Source of the DNA: Anaerolineales bacterium
Lineage (GTDB): Bacteria; Chloroflexota; Anaerolineae; 4572-78; J111
Direction: 5' to 3'
Length of the DNA: 64,000 nucleotides
NCBI GenBank assembly: GCA_015075405.1
Contig: JABTUK010000001.1
Coordinates: forward strand, 1,984,001-2,048,000
Shown: one piece after another, positions 8,130 through 15,852 of the stretch
Layout of the letters: each line of letters begins with the position of its first letter
Numbering within the stretch: the stretch's first letter is position 1
Notes under the pieces: model-generated
What the model was told of the DNA's origin: nothing
Seen by the model: the letters and a program-made list of their open reading frames with translations, nothing else
Databases searched by the model: none
Made by a program: the position numbers and the translations under genes

Positions 8130-9782
8130 CTACATCCGCTCCGGCGCGCTCATGCCCATTAACCGCAGGGTATTCGCCAGGGTAATCTGCGCTGCTTTGA
8201 CCAGCTTCAGCCGGGCAGCCGTCAGCGCCGCATCTTCGCTGACCACTCGACAGTCGCGGTAGAAAGCGTGGAACGCTGTGGCCAAATCCTGAGCGTAGTA
8301 AGTCAGGTGGTGCGGGGCCAGGTTTTCGGCGGTGTGGGCGACAATCTCGCGCAGGCGCAGCATCTCCCGCACCAAGGTGATTTCCGCCGGGTGGGTCAAC
8401 AGCGACACATCGCCCCCGGCCATCGCAGCCCCTTCTTCCTGGGCCTTGCGGAAAATGCTGGCAATCCGGGCGTGGCCGTACTGCACATAAAAAACCGGGT
8501 TTTCGTTGCTCTGCTTGGCGGCCAGAGCCAAATCCAGCTCCATCGCGCTGTCGGCGGAGCGGGTCAGCAGCATAAAGCGGAAAGCGTCGGGGCCAATTTC
8601 TTCGACCACTTCGCGCACGGTAGTAAAATTGCCGGTTCGTTTGGCCTGGCGCACCGGCACGCCATCGCGGGTGATGGTAACCAACTGGTACAGGATAATC
8701 GTCACCTTGTCGGGGTCGAGGCCCAACGCTCTGGCCGCATTTTTGACTCGCTTGACATGGCCGTGATGATCGGCCCCCCAGACATAAATGGCCCACTCAA
8801 AGCCGCGCCCGGCCAGTTTGTCCCAGACATAGGCAATATCCGAGGCAAAGTAAGTCGGCCGGCCATCGGAGCGGACAATCACATTTTCCTTGTCCTCCTC
8901 GTCCTCGCTTTTCAGCCAGATAGCCCCATCGCGCTCCGTGACCATATTTTTGGCTTTGAGCTTTGCAAAAGCCAGGTCATATGTGCCGTTGTCGTACAGG
9001 CTTTGTTCCGAAAACCAGCGGTCAAACTGGATGCCAATCAAGGCCGTGTCTTCTTTCAAGCTGGCCAAAATGGCGTCGAGAGCGTGTTGGCGCATAAAAG
9101 TCAGCGCCTCGGCCCGGTCAACGCGCAAATATTTGTCGCCAAATTGCTGCGCGGCCTCCCGGCCCATCTCGACCAAATACTCGCCCTGATATTCGTCAGG
9201 GTCAGGCTCGTTCTGGCCGAGGGCCTGGGCGTAGCGGGCAAACATAGCCTTGCCCAAATTGTCCACCTGCGTGCCGACATCGTTGACATAATACTCGCGC
9301 TGGACGGTATACCCGGCGGCGGCCAGCACATTAGCCAAAGTATCGCCCAGCACGGCGTTACGCCCGGAGCCGACCACCAGTGGGCCGGTGGGGTTGGCGC
9401 TGATATATTCAACCTGGACTTTTTTCTGCCGGCCCAAATTGACCCGGCCAAAAGCATCGCCCTCGGCCAGGATGGTCTCGACCTGTTGGGCCAGCCAGCT
9501 TTCGGCCAGGCGCAGATTGATAAAACCGGGCGGGGCCACGGCCACGCCGCCCAGATAATCGGCGGAGGGCAAATGAGCGATAATTTTCTGGGCAATTTGC
9601 AGCGGGGCCATTCGTGCCAGTCGAGCCAAGCCCATTGCAACCGGGGTGGCAAAGTCCCCGTGCGCCGGGTCTTTGGGCCGCTCGACCACAATTTCGGGCA
9701 GGTCAAAAGCGGGCAGGTCGCCCTGCTGTTGGGCGGTTTGGATGGCGGTAGCAATCAATTCAACAAGTTGTTGGCGTATCAA
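8130..9782 (-). CDS. argS: Arginyl-tRNA synthetase with degenerate HIGH and KMSKS motifs
   Basis: Charges tRNA-Arg with arginine; 550 aa, the normal length for bacterial ArgRS. The N-terminal ArgRS-specific domain (residues 1-95) includes DFATPVAMGLA. The class I catalytic core follows, then the DALR anticodon-binding domain ending in the family's usual terminus (LANTLRLMGMSAPERM). The HIGH block reads PTGPLVVGSGRNAVLGD (HVGH replaced by VVGS, residues 136-139). The KMSKS block reads VRQAKRTGNFTTV (KMSKR replaced by RQAKR). Both changes were checked at the codon level. The start is a TTG at 9782 with GAGG eight bases upstream; no ATG fits. A -10 TATAAT (9819-9824, minus strand) lies upstream. 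It is the only argS seen here, so it is presumably functional unless another copy exists elsewhere. Confidence 0.93.
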   Translation of the reverse strand: MIRQQLVELIATAIQTAQQQGDLPAFDLPEIVVERPKDPAHGDFATPVAMGLARLARMAPLQIAQKIIAHLPSADYLGGVAVAPPGFINLRLAESWLAQQVETILAEGDAFGRVNLGRQKKVQVEYISANPTGPLVVGSGRNAVLGDTLANVLAAAGYTVQREYYVNDVGTQVDNLGKAMFARYAQALGQNEPDPDEYQGEYLVEMGREAAQQFGDKYLRVDRAEALTFMRQHALDAILASLKEDTALIGIQFDRWFSEQSLYDNGTYDLAFAKLKAKNMVTERDGAIWLKSEDEEDKENVIVRSDGRPTYFASDIAYVWDKLAGRGFEWAIYVWGADHHGHVKRVKNAARALGLDPDKVTIILYQLVTITRDGVPVRQAKRTGNFTTVREVVEEIGPDAFRFMLLTRSADSAMELDLALAAKQSNENPVFYVQYGHARIASIFRKAQEEGAAMAGGDVSLLTHPAEITLVREMLRLREIVAHTAENLAPHHLTYYAQDLATAFHAFYRDCRVVSEDAALTAARLKLVKAAQITLANTLRLMGMSAPERM

Positions 9783-9818
9783 AATAATAACCTCGTCGCT
9801 GACAAGTGTGAAAAGTCA

Positions 9819-9847
9819 ATTATACTCGATACTGGTGAAACGTAAAA
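9819..9847 (-). promoter_or_regulatory. Probable argS promoter
   Basis: On the minus strand a perfect TATAAT (-10, 9819-9824) is preceded by a 17-base spacer and TTTTAC (9842-9847), a weak -35. It sits about 40 bases upstream of the argS TTG start and is divergent from the toxin promoter at 9891-9918. Confidence 0.5.
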
Positions 9848-9890
9848 AGAGTTAATCGGGTGTTAGGTGGCGAAGAGAAGAGACTTATCT

Positions 9891-9918
9891 TTGCCAAACC
9901 CTAAAACTTGACTATAAT
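9891..9918 (+). promoter_or_regulatory. Strong sigma70-type promoter giving a near-leaderless toxin-antitoxin mRNA
   Basis: TTGCCA (9891-9896), a 16-base spacer, TATAAT (9913-9918). The expected start of transcription, about 9925, is only a few bases before the ATG at 9929, so the transcript would have almost no leader. The TTG at 9908 that opens the longer frame lies inside the promoter and cannot be the true start. Confidence 0.6.
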
Positions 9919-9928
9919 TGTGTACAGA

Positions 9929-10252
9929 ATGGCGCATAAACAGCTTTTTGACCTCATTTACGACTCTGAAACTGCAAGCCACCTCCGAGCTATTGAGCGA
10001 AAGTTTCATTCGCTTATTCGCGCTACTATTGAAGAACAACTAACCTTTGAGCCAAATATTGAAACCACAAACCGTAAACCTCTGGAACGTCCCCCTGCTT
10101 TTGGGGCTAGATGGGAGTTGCGTTTTGGCCCTAAAAATCAGTTTCGGGTATTTTATCGGGTCCGTGAAGAGAAACGAGAAGTCTACATTTTGGCCATTGG
10201 CGTGAAGGAAAGAAATAAGCTGTACATTGGAGGAAAGGAATTTATCATATGA
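9929..10252 (+). CDS. RelE/ParE-superfamily toxin
   Basis: About 107 aa from the ATG at 9929 (chosen because the upstream TTG at 9908 overlaps the -10 region). The ending WELRFGPKNQFRVFYRVREEKREVYILAIGVKERNKLYIGGKEF is the beta-sheet core of the RelE/ParE/plasmid-stabilisation fold: WxLRxG, FRVFYR with arginines on the strand, and a VxxIGxKxRNxLYIGGKE terminus. RelE relatives are ribosome-dependent mRNA endonucleases and ParE relatives poison gyrase; which applies here cannot be told. It overlaps the antitoxin gene by four bases (ATGA), implying translational coupling. The toxin-first order is the reverse of classical relBE. Confidence 0.8.
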   Translation: MAHKQLFDLIYDSETASHLRAIERKFHSLIRATIEEQLTFEPNIETTNRKPLERPPAFGARWELRFGPKNQFRVFYRVREEKREVYILAIGVKERNKLYIGGKEFII

Positions 10253-10515
10253 AAATTGCCCCGATTGCTGAGATTAAAGCCCAATTTAGTGCGTTTGTGA
10301 AAGCTTCTGAAGAAGAGCCGGTGATTGTAACCAAAAATGGCAAACCTGTGGCCGTCTTGTTGGCTATATCGGATGAGGATGAGATTGAGCGTTTGTTACT
10401 CGGGTATTCAAAAAAGTTTCGGGCCTTACTGGAAGCAGCAGAACAACGAATACAGGAAACGGGTGGTATTCGCCACGAAGATTTCTGGAAAGCGATTGAG
10501 ACAGAGCCGAAGTAA
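10249..10515 (+). CDS. Phd/YefM-family antitoxin
   Basis: 88 aa. The N-terminal MKIAPIAEIKAQFSAFVKASEEEPVIVTKNGKPVAVLLAI is the canonical Phd/YefM DNA-binding and dimerisation domain (ExKxxFSxxV, then PVIVTKNGKPVAVL). The acidic, helical C-terminus (about residues 45-88) is the part expected to wrap and neutralise the toxin. The ATG overlaps the toxin stop as ATGA. It probably binds the promoter at 9891-9918 with the toxin to autoregulate, as in this family. Confidence 0.88.
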   Translation: MKIAPIAEIKAQFSAFVKASEEEPVIVTKNGKPVAVLLAISDEDEIERLLLGYSKKFRALLEAAEQRIQETGGIRHEDFWKAIETEPK

Positions 10516-10540
10516 CAGAGTAGGTATATTATCTGGCGTG

Positions 10541-10873
10541 ATGTTTCGCTCCGGCCACGTTTTTTATGATTTGCGCGAGTTGTTGGGCAGCCCCAAACTG
10601 CTGCTGCCGCTGCTGCTGCTGGCCGGCTTTTTTGTCTTTTTTTTCAGCTTTCAATTTATCTATATTTTTGCCCTGCTGTACGGCGCTATCTTTGCCGCCC
10701 GCGCCCTGATTGGCCGCCGTTGCCCCAAGTGTGACGGGCCGCTGCAAGAGTCTGGCGCGGAGCGGGATAAAACTAATGCCTTTGTCATGCATATTCTCTG
10801 GCGCTGCCCCCGCGATGGCTATGAAGAAAAAGAAGACATCAAGGGCGGCTCCGGTTTGTTCGGCGCGGATTGA
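10541..10873 (+). CDS. Small membrane protein with C-terminal zinc-ribbon-like cysteines
   Basis: 110 aa from the ATG at 10541; the frame is open further upstream but that part overlaps the antitoxin gene. An N-terminal cytoplasmic stretch is followed by a long hydrophobic region (residues 18-55, probably two membrane helices), then RRCPKCDGPL and a later WRCPRDGY. These supply CxxC plus one more Cys, an incomplete rubredoxin-knuckle or zinc-ribbon pattern. There is no close family I can name. There is no strong Shine-Dalgarno, and it may be read through from the toxin-antitoxin transcript 25 bases upstream. A heptad array follows the stop codon. Confidence 0.55.
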   Translation: MFRSGHVFYDLRELLGSPKLLLPLLLLAGFFVFFFSFQFIYIFALLYGAIFAARALIGRRCPKCDGPLQESGAERDKTNAFVMHILWRCPRDGYEEKEDIKGGSGLFGAD

Positions 10874-10879
10874 GGGGGA

Positions 10880-10965
10880 AGAAGATAGAGGATAGAGGAT
10901 GGAGGATAGTAGATAGAGCTATCTTCTATCTACTATCCTCTATCTACAATCTTCAATCTTTGATA
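10880..10965. repeat. Inverted heptad array, unit GATAGAG, overlapping the recQ stop
   Basis: GATAGAG/GATGGAG units (10885-10918) are followed by CTATCTT/CTATCCT units on the other arm up to about 10945, continuing as ACAATCTTCAATCTTTGATAG. The recQ reading frame runs into the array and takes its last eight residues and its stop codon from it. Confidence 0.85.
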
Positions 10966-13900
10966 GGGTGTTAGCCCAAGTTGTTTCGCTTGAAGGGTTT
11001 CCTGGATGAGGGCTTCGATGTCTTCAGGTGTGAGTTTGTTGTGGAAAATGCCGCAGAGTTCGTGGTCGCTGAAGGGAACGATGTCGCCGGGGGCAGCGGT
11101 GAGGAGGGCGGCCAGGCCGGCGGGAGATAATAAAGCGTCAAGGTCTGACACGACGGTGAGAATAGCCTCAAGGGGATTTACGATTTCAGATTTACGATTT
11201 ACGATTTGGCTTTCAATAACTTGTTTGCTGATAAAATTCTCTCCAAAGTTGTCCGGCGGATTTGAGCCTTGAAAATCCTCCGCTTGTTCAAACTCGATAC
11301 TATTGGGCTGCTCTCGTATCACCCTCTGACTCTCATCCCCTTCTAAAAATTGGTTGACTAGAGCAATTACGGCCGGGCCATACTGCTCCAGCTTGGCCGG
11401 CCCCACCCCCGAAATATTCCCCAACTCGGTCAGCGTAGCCGGACGATGGGCGGCAATCTCCTCCAAAACTTTGTTAGCAAAGATAATATAAGGCGGCATC
11501 CCCTGACTCTTGGCCTGCTGCGTCCGCCAATCGCGCAGTGCTTCCAGCAGCGCCGGGTCAGGTTCTCCCCGCCCCGGAGCGTCCTTGCCTCTCTCGTCCC
11601 TCGCCTCTCGCGTCCTCGCGTCCTCGCCTCTTCGCTCTCCCTTCGCCTCCCGCGTTATCGCCTCATCGCTCCCCGCCAGCACTACTTTTGGTCGGTTGCC
11701 CCCAGTCGTCATCAACCGTCCCTCAGTGATGAGGGCGTCAATAATATCCAGCACCGCTTGCTGCGAGAACGAAGTTAAACCGCCGTAATAAGAATGTTGG
11801 GCAAAGGTTTCCAGCCAGCTTGCCTTCGAGCCGGTGAGGAATTGAGCCAGGCCGGTTCGCCCCAACGTACCGCCGAGTTTTGCCACGGCTTCGAGGATAA
11901 TGGCATCGGGGGAAGGAGGAGCAGGGGGGCTGGGGGGTGGGGGAGCAGGGGAGACGGATATTTGGGGTGGGTTTGCCTTTGCGATGTAGGTCAGCGCCGC
12001 CTGAGCGGCTTTAATGTTGTAATCCTCTTCCGCCGGATTGCCGGCTATTTGTTCAAGTATGGTCGTGGCCCGGAGGTCGCGCAGCCGCCCCAAGGCTTTG
12101 ATGGCGTACTGGCGCACCTGGGGTTTGGTCTCCGCCGCCAGCAGCGCCAGCAAAGGCTCGACGGCTTGCGGATCGCCAATCTTACCCAGGGCCGAAGCTG
12201 CCAGGCGGCGCACATTGCCATCGTTGTGCCGCAGCGCCTCGACCAGTTCGGGCACAGCTTCCGGGCTGCCGCTTTCGCCCAGGGCCACTACCCGCTGCTC
12301 CACTTTGTGGGCGCTTTCCAACGTCACCCCGGCTCGCGGCAGTTCGGGGTGGGCGGCCAGAACACATTTGATCTGGTCAAAGCTGATGTCGTCGGGCAGA
12401 ACGGCCTTGAGCGGTGAAAGCGCGGCGGCGCTGCCAACCGTAGCCACAGCCTGAAGAACCTCGGTTTCAATTTCCAGAGGGATAACTTGGCGCAGCTCAA
12501 TTTTGCCATCGGCGATGAGCCGGGCCAGGTGGCTGTAGATAGTCATTTCGGTCAACTGGCGCTCAGCGGCGATTTGGGCCGGAGTGAGTCCCCGCTGCAA
12601 TAACTCATAAGTTTGGATAATTGTATCCGAGCGTTCGCTTTTGGCCTGCCGGCGTTCCACTGAGTCGGCCTCGCTGCCCAGGCGAATCGGCAGGGCGGCG
12701 CGGGCTTCCAATGCTTGCTGGCCCAGCGGGGTCAGGCTCAGCACGGGCAGGTCGCCCCCGCTGAGGCGCAGATAGCGGGCCTCGATCAGGGCGTCAACCA
12801 GTTCAACCACCTGGCGCTGGCTCAGGCCGCTCAGCTTGCCATAAAATTTGTGCCGGTCGTAGCCAAACTGCTGGATCTCCTGCGCCCGCGAGCCGTTGAG
12901 CAGTTGGGCCAGGCGGCTGCGCCCGACCGGTCGCTCTTGCAGGCTGCGAACCGTTTCCAGCACAATCAATGGAAACCACTCCTGGGCGGTCACGGCTCGC
13001 GGCAAATCTTCGATCCGCTCCGCCGTGTGGTTGTCGCAGCAGCGCGGCGATTGGGGCGGAGTCGTGTCGCCAAAATAATTGAGCAAAAATTGGCGGCGGC
13101 AGGTGGTCAGGTGGGCATAATTGACCATCTGCTTCAGTAGTTGCTGACGAATTTTAGCCCTCTTTTCGATGGCTTCGGCCCGTTTTTCCAGGGCGCGCTC
13201 GGCCAGGGGCAGGAGTTTCCAGCGGCCATAACCGCCCTGGTCGCCCAGGTGAAAAATTGCTCCGGCCAGTTCCAACTCGCTCAGCGTTACCCGGATTTTG
13301 ACCGGGTGCAGGCTGGTGCTGGCGGCCAGTTCGTGCGGGGCGGCGTAAACCTCGCCGTCGTTGGCGGCGCGGGTTAGCAGGGTATAGATCTGGCGCAGGT
13401 CTTCGTAGGCCGGGGTGTCGCTGTTGATCAACCATTCTTGCAAGCCCTGGTCATCGGGGGCAAAGAGTAATAAACATTCGGCGGATAAACCATCTCTTCC
13501 GGCCCGGCCCGCCTCCTGATAATACGCCTCGACGGTGGCCGGCAGGTTGTAATGGATGACGGTCCGCACGTCGGCCTTATCTACACCCATGCCAAAGGCG
13601 TTGGTGGCGACGACGATTTTGAGCCGGTCGGCCATAAAGTCATTTTGCACCGTGTCGCGCTGGTAGCGGTCCAGCCCGGCGTGATAAGCCTGGGCCGGAA
13701 CCCGGACGGCGCTGCGGATGAAGTCGGCCACTTCATCGGCGTTGCGGCGGGTGGCAGTGTAGATGATGGTGCTGCCCTGGCTTTTGCTCAGCAGAGCCGG
13801 TAGGGTTTGCAGCTTGGTTCGGGCGTCGGGGGTGAATTTGACCCGGAAGGTCAGGTTGGGCCGGTTGAAGCCGGTCACCAGGGTTTGCGCCGCCGGCAGG

Positions 13901-14463
13901 TCGAGCAGTTTGACGATGTCCTGCTGCACGGTTGGGGTGGCGGTGGCGGTGGTCGCCAGCAGGGTCGGCTGGCCCATGGCCTGCCAGATGGGGCCGATTT
14001 GCAGGTAGTCGGGCCGGAAATCGTGGCCCCATTGAGAAATGCAGTGGGCTTCGTCTACGGCCAGCAGGCTGACTTTGGTTTTGGCCAGGGCGCGGGTGAA
14101 GTCGCGGCTGCGCAGTCGCTCCGGGGCAATGTAGAGCAGCTTGACGTGCCCCTCCAACACGGCTCGGGTGCGCTGGTTGACTTCGTGAGCCGGCAGGGAA
14201 CTGTTGATATAGGTGGCGGGCAGGCCGGCTTCGGTCAAGCTTTCCACCTGATCTTTCATCAGGGCAATCAACGGCGAAATGACCAGGGTCAGGCCGGGCA
14301 GTAGAAGGGCCGGCAGTTGGTAGGTCAGCGATTTGCCGGAGCCGGTCGGCATGACCAGTAGGGTATGCTGTCCGGCCAGGACTCGCTCAATGGTTTCCGC
14401 CTGTCCTTCGCGGAAGTTGCTCAAGCGGAAATATTGTTGTAGGGCCTGGTGGGGAGTCAGCAT
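10933..14463 (-). CDS. recQ: RecQ-family DNA helicase, very long form with HEAT repeats and a second RQC-like domain
   Basis: ATP-dependent 3'-5' DNA helicase, 1176 aa against about 600-730 for usual bacterial RecQ. The start is the ATG at 14463 with AAGGAGG a few bases upstream, not the longer open frame. Order: SF2 helicase with motif 0 (FREGQ), Walker A (MPTGSGKS), DEAH box, TATAT, and motif VI (QEAGRAGRDG); an altered zinc-binding site (C...CCDNH, one Cys replaced by His); RQC winged helix (about 530-620); a HTH segment (MTIYSHLARLI); HEAT repeats (about 705-820: ALGESGSPEAVPELVEALRH, ALGKIGDPQAVEPLLALL); a Pro-rich linker; a second RQC-like block (about 855-930); an Arg/Glu-rich repeat-derived linker; HRDC (LTELGNISGVGPAKLEQYG); and a C-terminal block. 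Two stretches are encoded by intragenic repeat arrays (about residues 931-963 and 1082-1100), and the last residues (RLKIVDRG) come from the flanking array. Confidence 0.92.
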   Translation of the reverse strand: MLTPHQALQQYFRLSNFREGQAETIERVLAGQHTLLVMPTGSGKSLTYQLPALLLPGLTLVISPLIALMKDQVESLTEAGLPATYINSSLPAHEVNQRTRAVLEGHVKLLYIAPERLRSRDFTRALAKTKVSLLAVDEAHCISQWGHDFRPDYLQIGPIWQAMGQPTLLATTATATPTVQQDIVKLLDLPAAQTLVTGFNRPNLTFRVKFTPDARTKLQTLPALLSKSQGSTIIYTATRRNADEVADFIRSAVRVPAQAYHAGLDRYQRDTVQNDFMADRLKIVVATNAFGMGVDKADVRTVIHYNLPATVEAYYQEAGRAGRDGLSAECLLLFAPDDQGLQEWLINSDTPAYEDLRQIYTLLTRAANDGEVYAAPHELAASTSLHPVKIRVTLSELELAGAIFHLGDQGGYGRWKLLPLAERALEKRAEAIEKRAKIRQQLLKQMVNYAHLTTCRRQFLLNYFGDTTPPQSPRCCDNHTAERIEDLPRAVTAQEWFPLIVLETVRSLQERPVGRSRLAQLLNGSRAQEIQQFGYDRHKFYGKLSGLSQRQVVELVDALIEARYLRLSGGDLPVLSLTPLGQQALEARAALPIRLGSEADSVERRQAKSERSDTIIQTYELLQRGLTPAQIAAERQLTEMTIYSHLARLIADGKIELRQVIPLEIETEVLQAVATVGSAAALSPLKAVLPDDISFDQIKCVLAAHPELPRAGVTLESAHKVEQRVVALGESGSPEAVPELVEALRHNDGNVRRLAASALGKIGDPQAVEPLLALLAAETKPQVRQYAIKALGRLRDLRATTILEQIAGNPAEEDYNIKAAQAALTYIAKANPPQISVSPAPPPPSPPAPPSPDAIILEAVAKLGGTLGRTGLAQFLTGSKASWLETFAQHSYYGGLTSFSQQAVLDIIDALITEGRLMTTGGNRPKVVLAGSDEAITREAKGERRGEDARTREARDERGKDAPGRGEPDPALLEALRDWRTQQAKSQGMPPYIIFANKVLEEIAAHRPATLTELGNISGVGPAKLEQYGPAVIALVNQFLEGDESQRVIREQPNSIEFEQAEDFQGSNPPDNFGENFISKQVIESQIVNRKSEIVNPLEAILTVVSDLDALLSPAGLAALLTAAPGDIVPFSDHELCGIFHNKLTPEDIEALIQETLQAKQLGLTPYQRLKIVDRG

Positions 14464-14863
14464 TAGCCCTCCTTCGAAAATAATCCACAGATTACGCAGA
14501 TTTCGCAGATAAAAAGATAGAAATCTGGGCAAGATGAAGGATGAGGGATGAAAGGTTAACAAATTATAACATTATTTTGGCGCTGACTCAATACTAATAG
14601 CGAGATTCTTTCGGGTTTGGGAGCGACTTCTAGCCAATACCGCCCGAAAATAAATTTTCCGGGCTATAAAACAGCGCCGAATCAATTCGGTTAGCTCCGT
14701 TCACGGAGCGCAGTTCACTAGCGCGGCGAATTCATCGCTGCGCGGCCTTGCCCTCGCTTGAGCCGCGTGATACAATGGATGTATCGTTGGTCGAGACTCA
14801 ACCGAGGTGTCCCTTGACCGATTATCAAGCCTTTCTGGAAGAACTGCGGAAAGAGTGAGGTTA
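14464..14863. other. 400-bp non-coding gap with several small palindromes
   Basis: I see no convincing gene. It contains a near-palindrome CCCGAAAATAAATTTTCCGGG near 14643, a perfect CCGAAT-CA-ATTCGG hairpin (14677-14690) and a perfect GCTCCG-TTCA-CGGAGC hairpin (14694-14709). A short reading frame, TTG ACC GAT TAT CAA..., ending at 14858 could encode TDYQAFLEELRKE, possibly the remnant of a gene tail. Confidence 0.5.
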
Positions 14864-15276
14864 TCAAGCAGGCGGATGAACCTCGGCCGGCAATACAGAC
14901 AACACAAAAGCATAAAACCCCTCCGCATCGGCCAGGGCTTGTTGAAATTCCTCCGGTTCGGGCTGCATGGTTTCGCCGGGGTAGCGGAATTTGGCTACAT
15001 ATGGGGTCAGGCGAGCGCCGATTTCGCGCCAGGGTAAAAAGTTTGACTCAAAAGGAAGGGCAACCCCAATCAGCGCTTCAATGTCGTGGGTCTTTTCAAA
15101 CCTTTGATTGTGAAAAACAAGGAGCCTTTAACCGCTTTCTCGGCGGCTTGTTGGCAACAGAAAATAGCGGCTCCCAAATAGGGATCAGGCTCCCTTGAAA
15201 GTTTACGAGCCACCGCCAAATCTTGTTGGGCTTTAGTGAGCCAGTTCTGCACCAACTCTTGTTTGGCTTCGGTCAT
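14864..15276 (-). pseudogene. HEPN-domain toxin, frameshifted in a T-run just before the RX4H motif
   Basis: The first frame gives MTEAKQELVQNWLTKAQQDL... to GSLFF (start ATG 15276) and then runs into a stop at 15070. The other frame immediately continues HNQRFEKTHDIEALIG... and on to ...LSVLPAEVHPPA with a stop at 14864, giving a normal HEPN of about 137 aa. The junction is a run of five T on the coding strand (A5 at 15113-15117). Adding one T restores GSLFFHNQRFEKTHDIEAL, including the RX4H RNase/toxin motif (R-FEKT-H). The gene follows and overlaps the nucleotidyltransferase gene, the standard MNT/HEPN pair. It could be a real pseudogene, a phase-variable tract or a sequencing error; the sequence alone cannot tell. 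Confidence 0.8.
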
Positions 15277-15589
15277 AAAGCACTTTTCCTCGTTCAAGAA
15301 TCTCGGCTTCTAAAGAGGCATAAACCTGCCGAAATCGTTCCACTTCGGCGCGGGTCTTAACCAAAATATCTTTTGGCACACCTAATCCACTCAAACAGAG
15401 ATGCGCCTGCGCATCCCGCTGAACAGGCCGCAGCTCACTCTCTGAAACAATGACCAGCAAATCCAGATCGCTGTCCTCATCGGGCGTGCCCCAGGCGTGC
15501 GAGCCAAAGAGGATAATTTGCTCCGGCTGAAATTCGGCTACCAGCCGCCGGACAATTTCTTCGAGCAGGTCGGGGTTAATCGTTTTCAT
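15233..15589 (-). CDS. Minimal nucleotidyltransferase (MNT) antitoxin partner of the HEPN gene
   Basis: 118 aa from the ATG at 15589 (MKTINPDLLEEIVRRLV); the longer frame reaching 15631 has no better start. It carries the polymerase-beta NTase signature GSHAWGTPDEDSDLDLLVI: the GSxxxG helix and the DxD metal-binding aspartates, with the third carboxylate presumably in the KDILVKTRAEVERF region. In characterised MNT/HEPN systems the MNT adds AMP to the HEPN toxin near its RX4H motif and silences it. Its 3' end overlaps the start of the HEPN gene by 44 bases. With the HEPN broken, this gene may have lost its target. Confidence 0.85.
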   Translation of the reverse strand: MKTINPDLLEEIVRRLVAEFQPEQIILFGSHAWGTPDEDSDLDLLVIVSESELRPVQRDAQAHLCLSGLGVPKDILVKTRAEVERFRQVYASLEAEILERGKVLYDRSQTRVGAELAH

Positions 15590-15852
15590 CCGTTGATACC
15601 TCAACATATTATACCACAAAACCCTATCCACTGTTATAACTTTGAATGGTTAGGGTGTGTTCAATTTTGTGACAATCACGCCCTTCGATACACCCTTCGT
15701 TTCACTCAGGGCTACTCAGGACGCGATTTTGAAAACTTGCTCCCACATCTGAATGCACTCAATGGTTGCATTTGCTTGCATCCCCCCTGACTACATGTTA
15801 AAATACTCTTGTTACATTCCTCATTGTCCACACTGCTGCAAGGATTGCCCAG
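15590..15852 (+). promoter_or_regulatory. Gap upstream of the kinase: repeat remnant plus probable promoter
   Basis: The left part holds a diverged piece of the CCTTCG/TCACTCAGGGCTACTCAGGA type of dispersed repeat. A good sigma70-like promoter is visible: TTGCAT (15776-15781), 17-base spacer, TAAAAT (15799-15804), giving a leader of about 42 bases. AAGGA at 15839-15843 precedes the kinase ATG at 15853. Confidence 0.6.

Noticed and set aside
8268..9845. Plus-strand open frame of about 525 codons opposite argS
   Set aside because: Lies antisense to a clear argS on the complementary strand; its translation has no recognisable domain and its codon pattern mirrors the real gene.
14701..14928. Short minus-strand frame near the HEPN remnant
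   Set aside because: Composition-driven, Cys/Arg-rich with no family similarity, and it overlaps palindromes and the HEPN frame.
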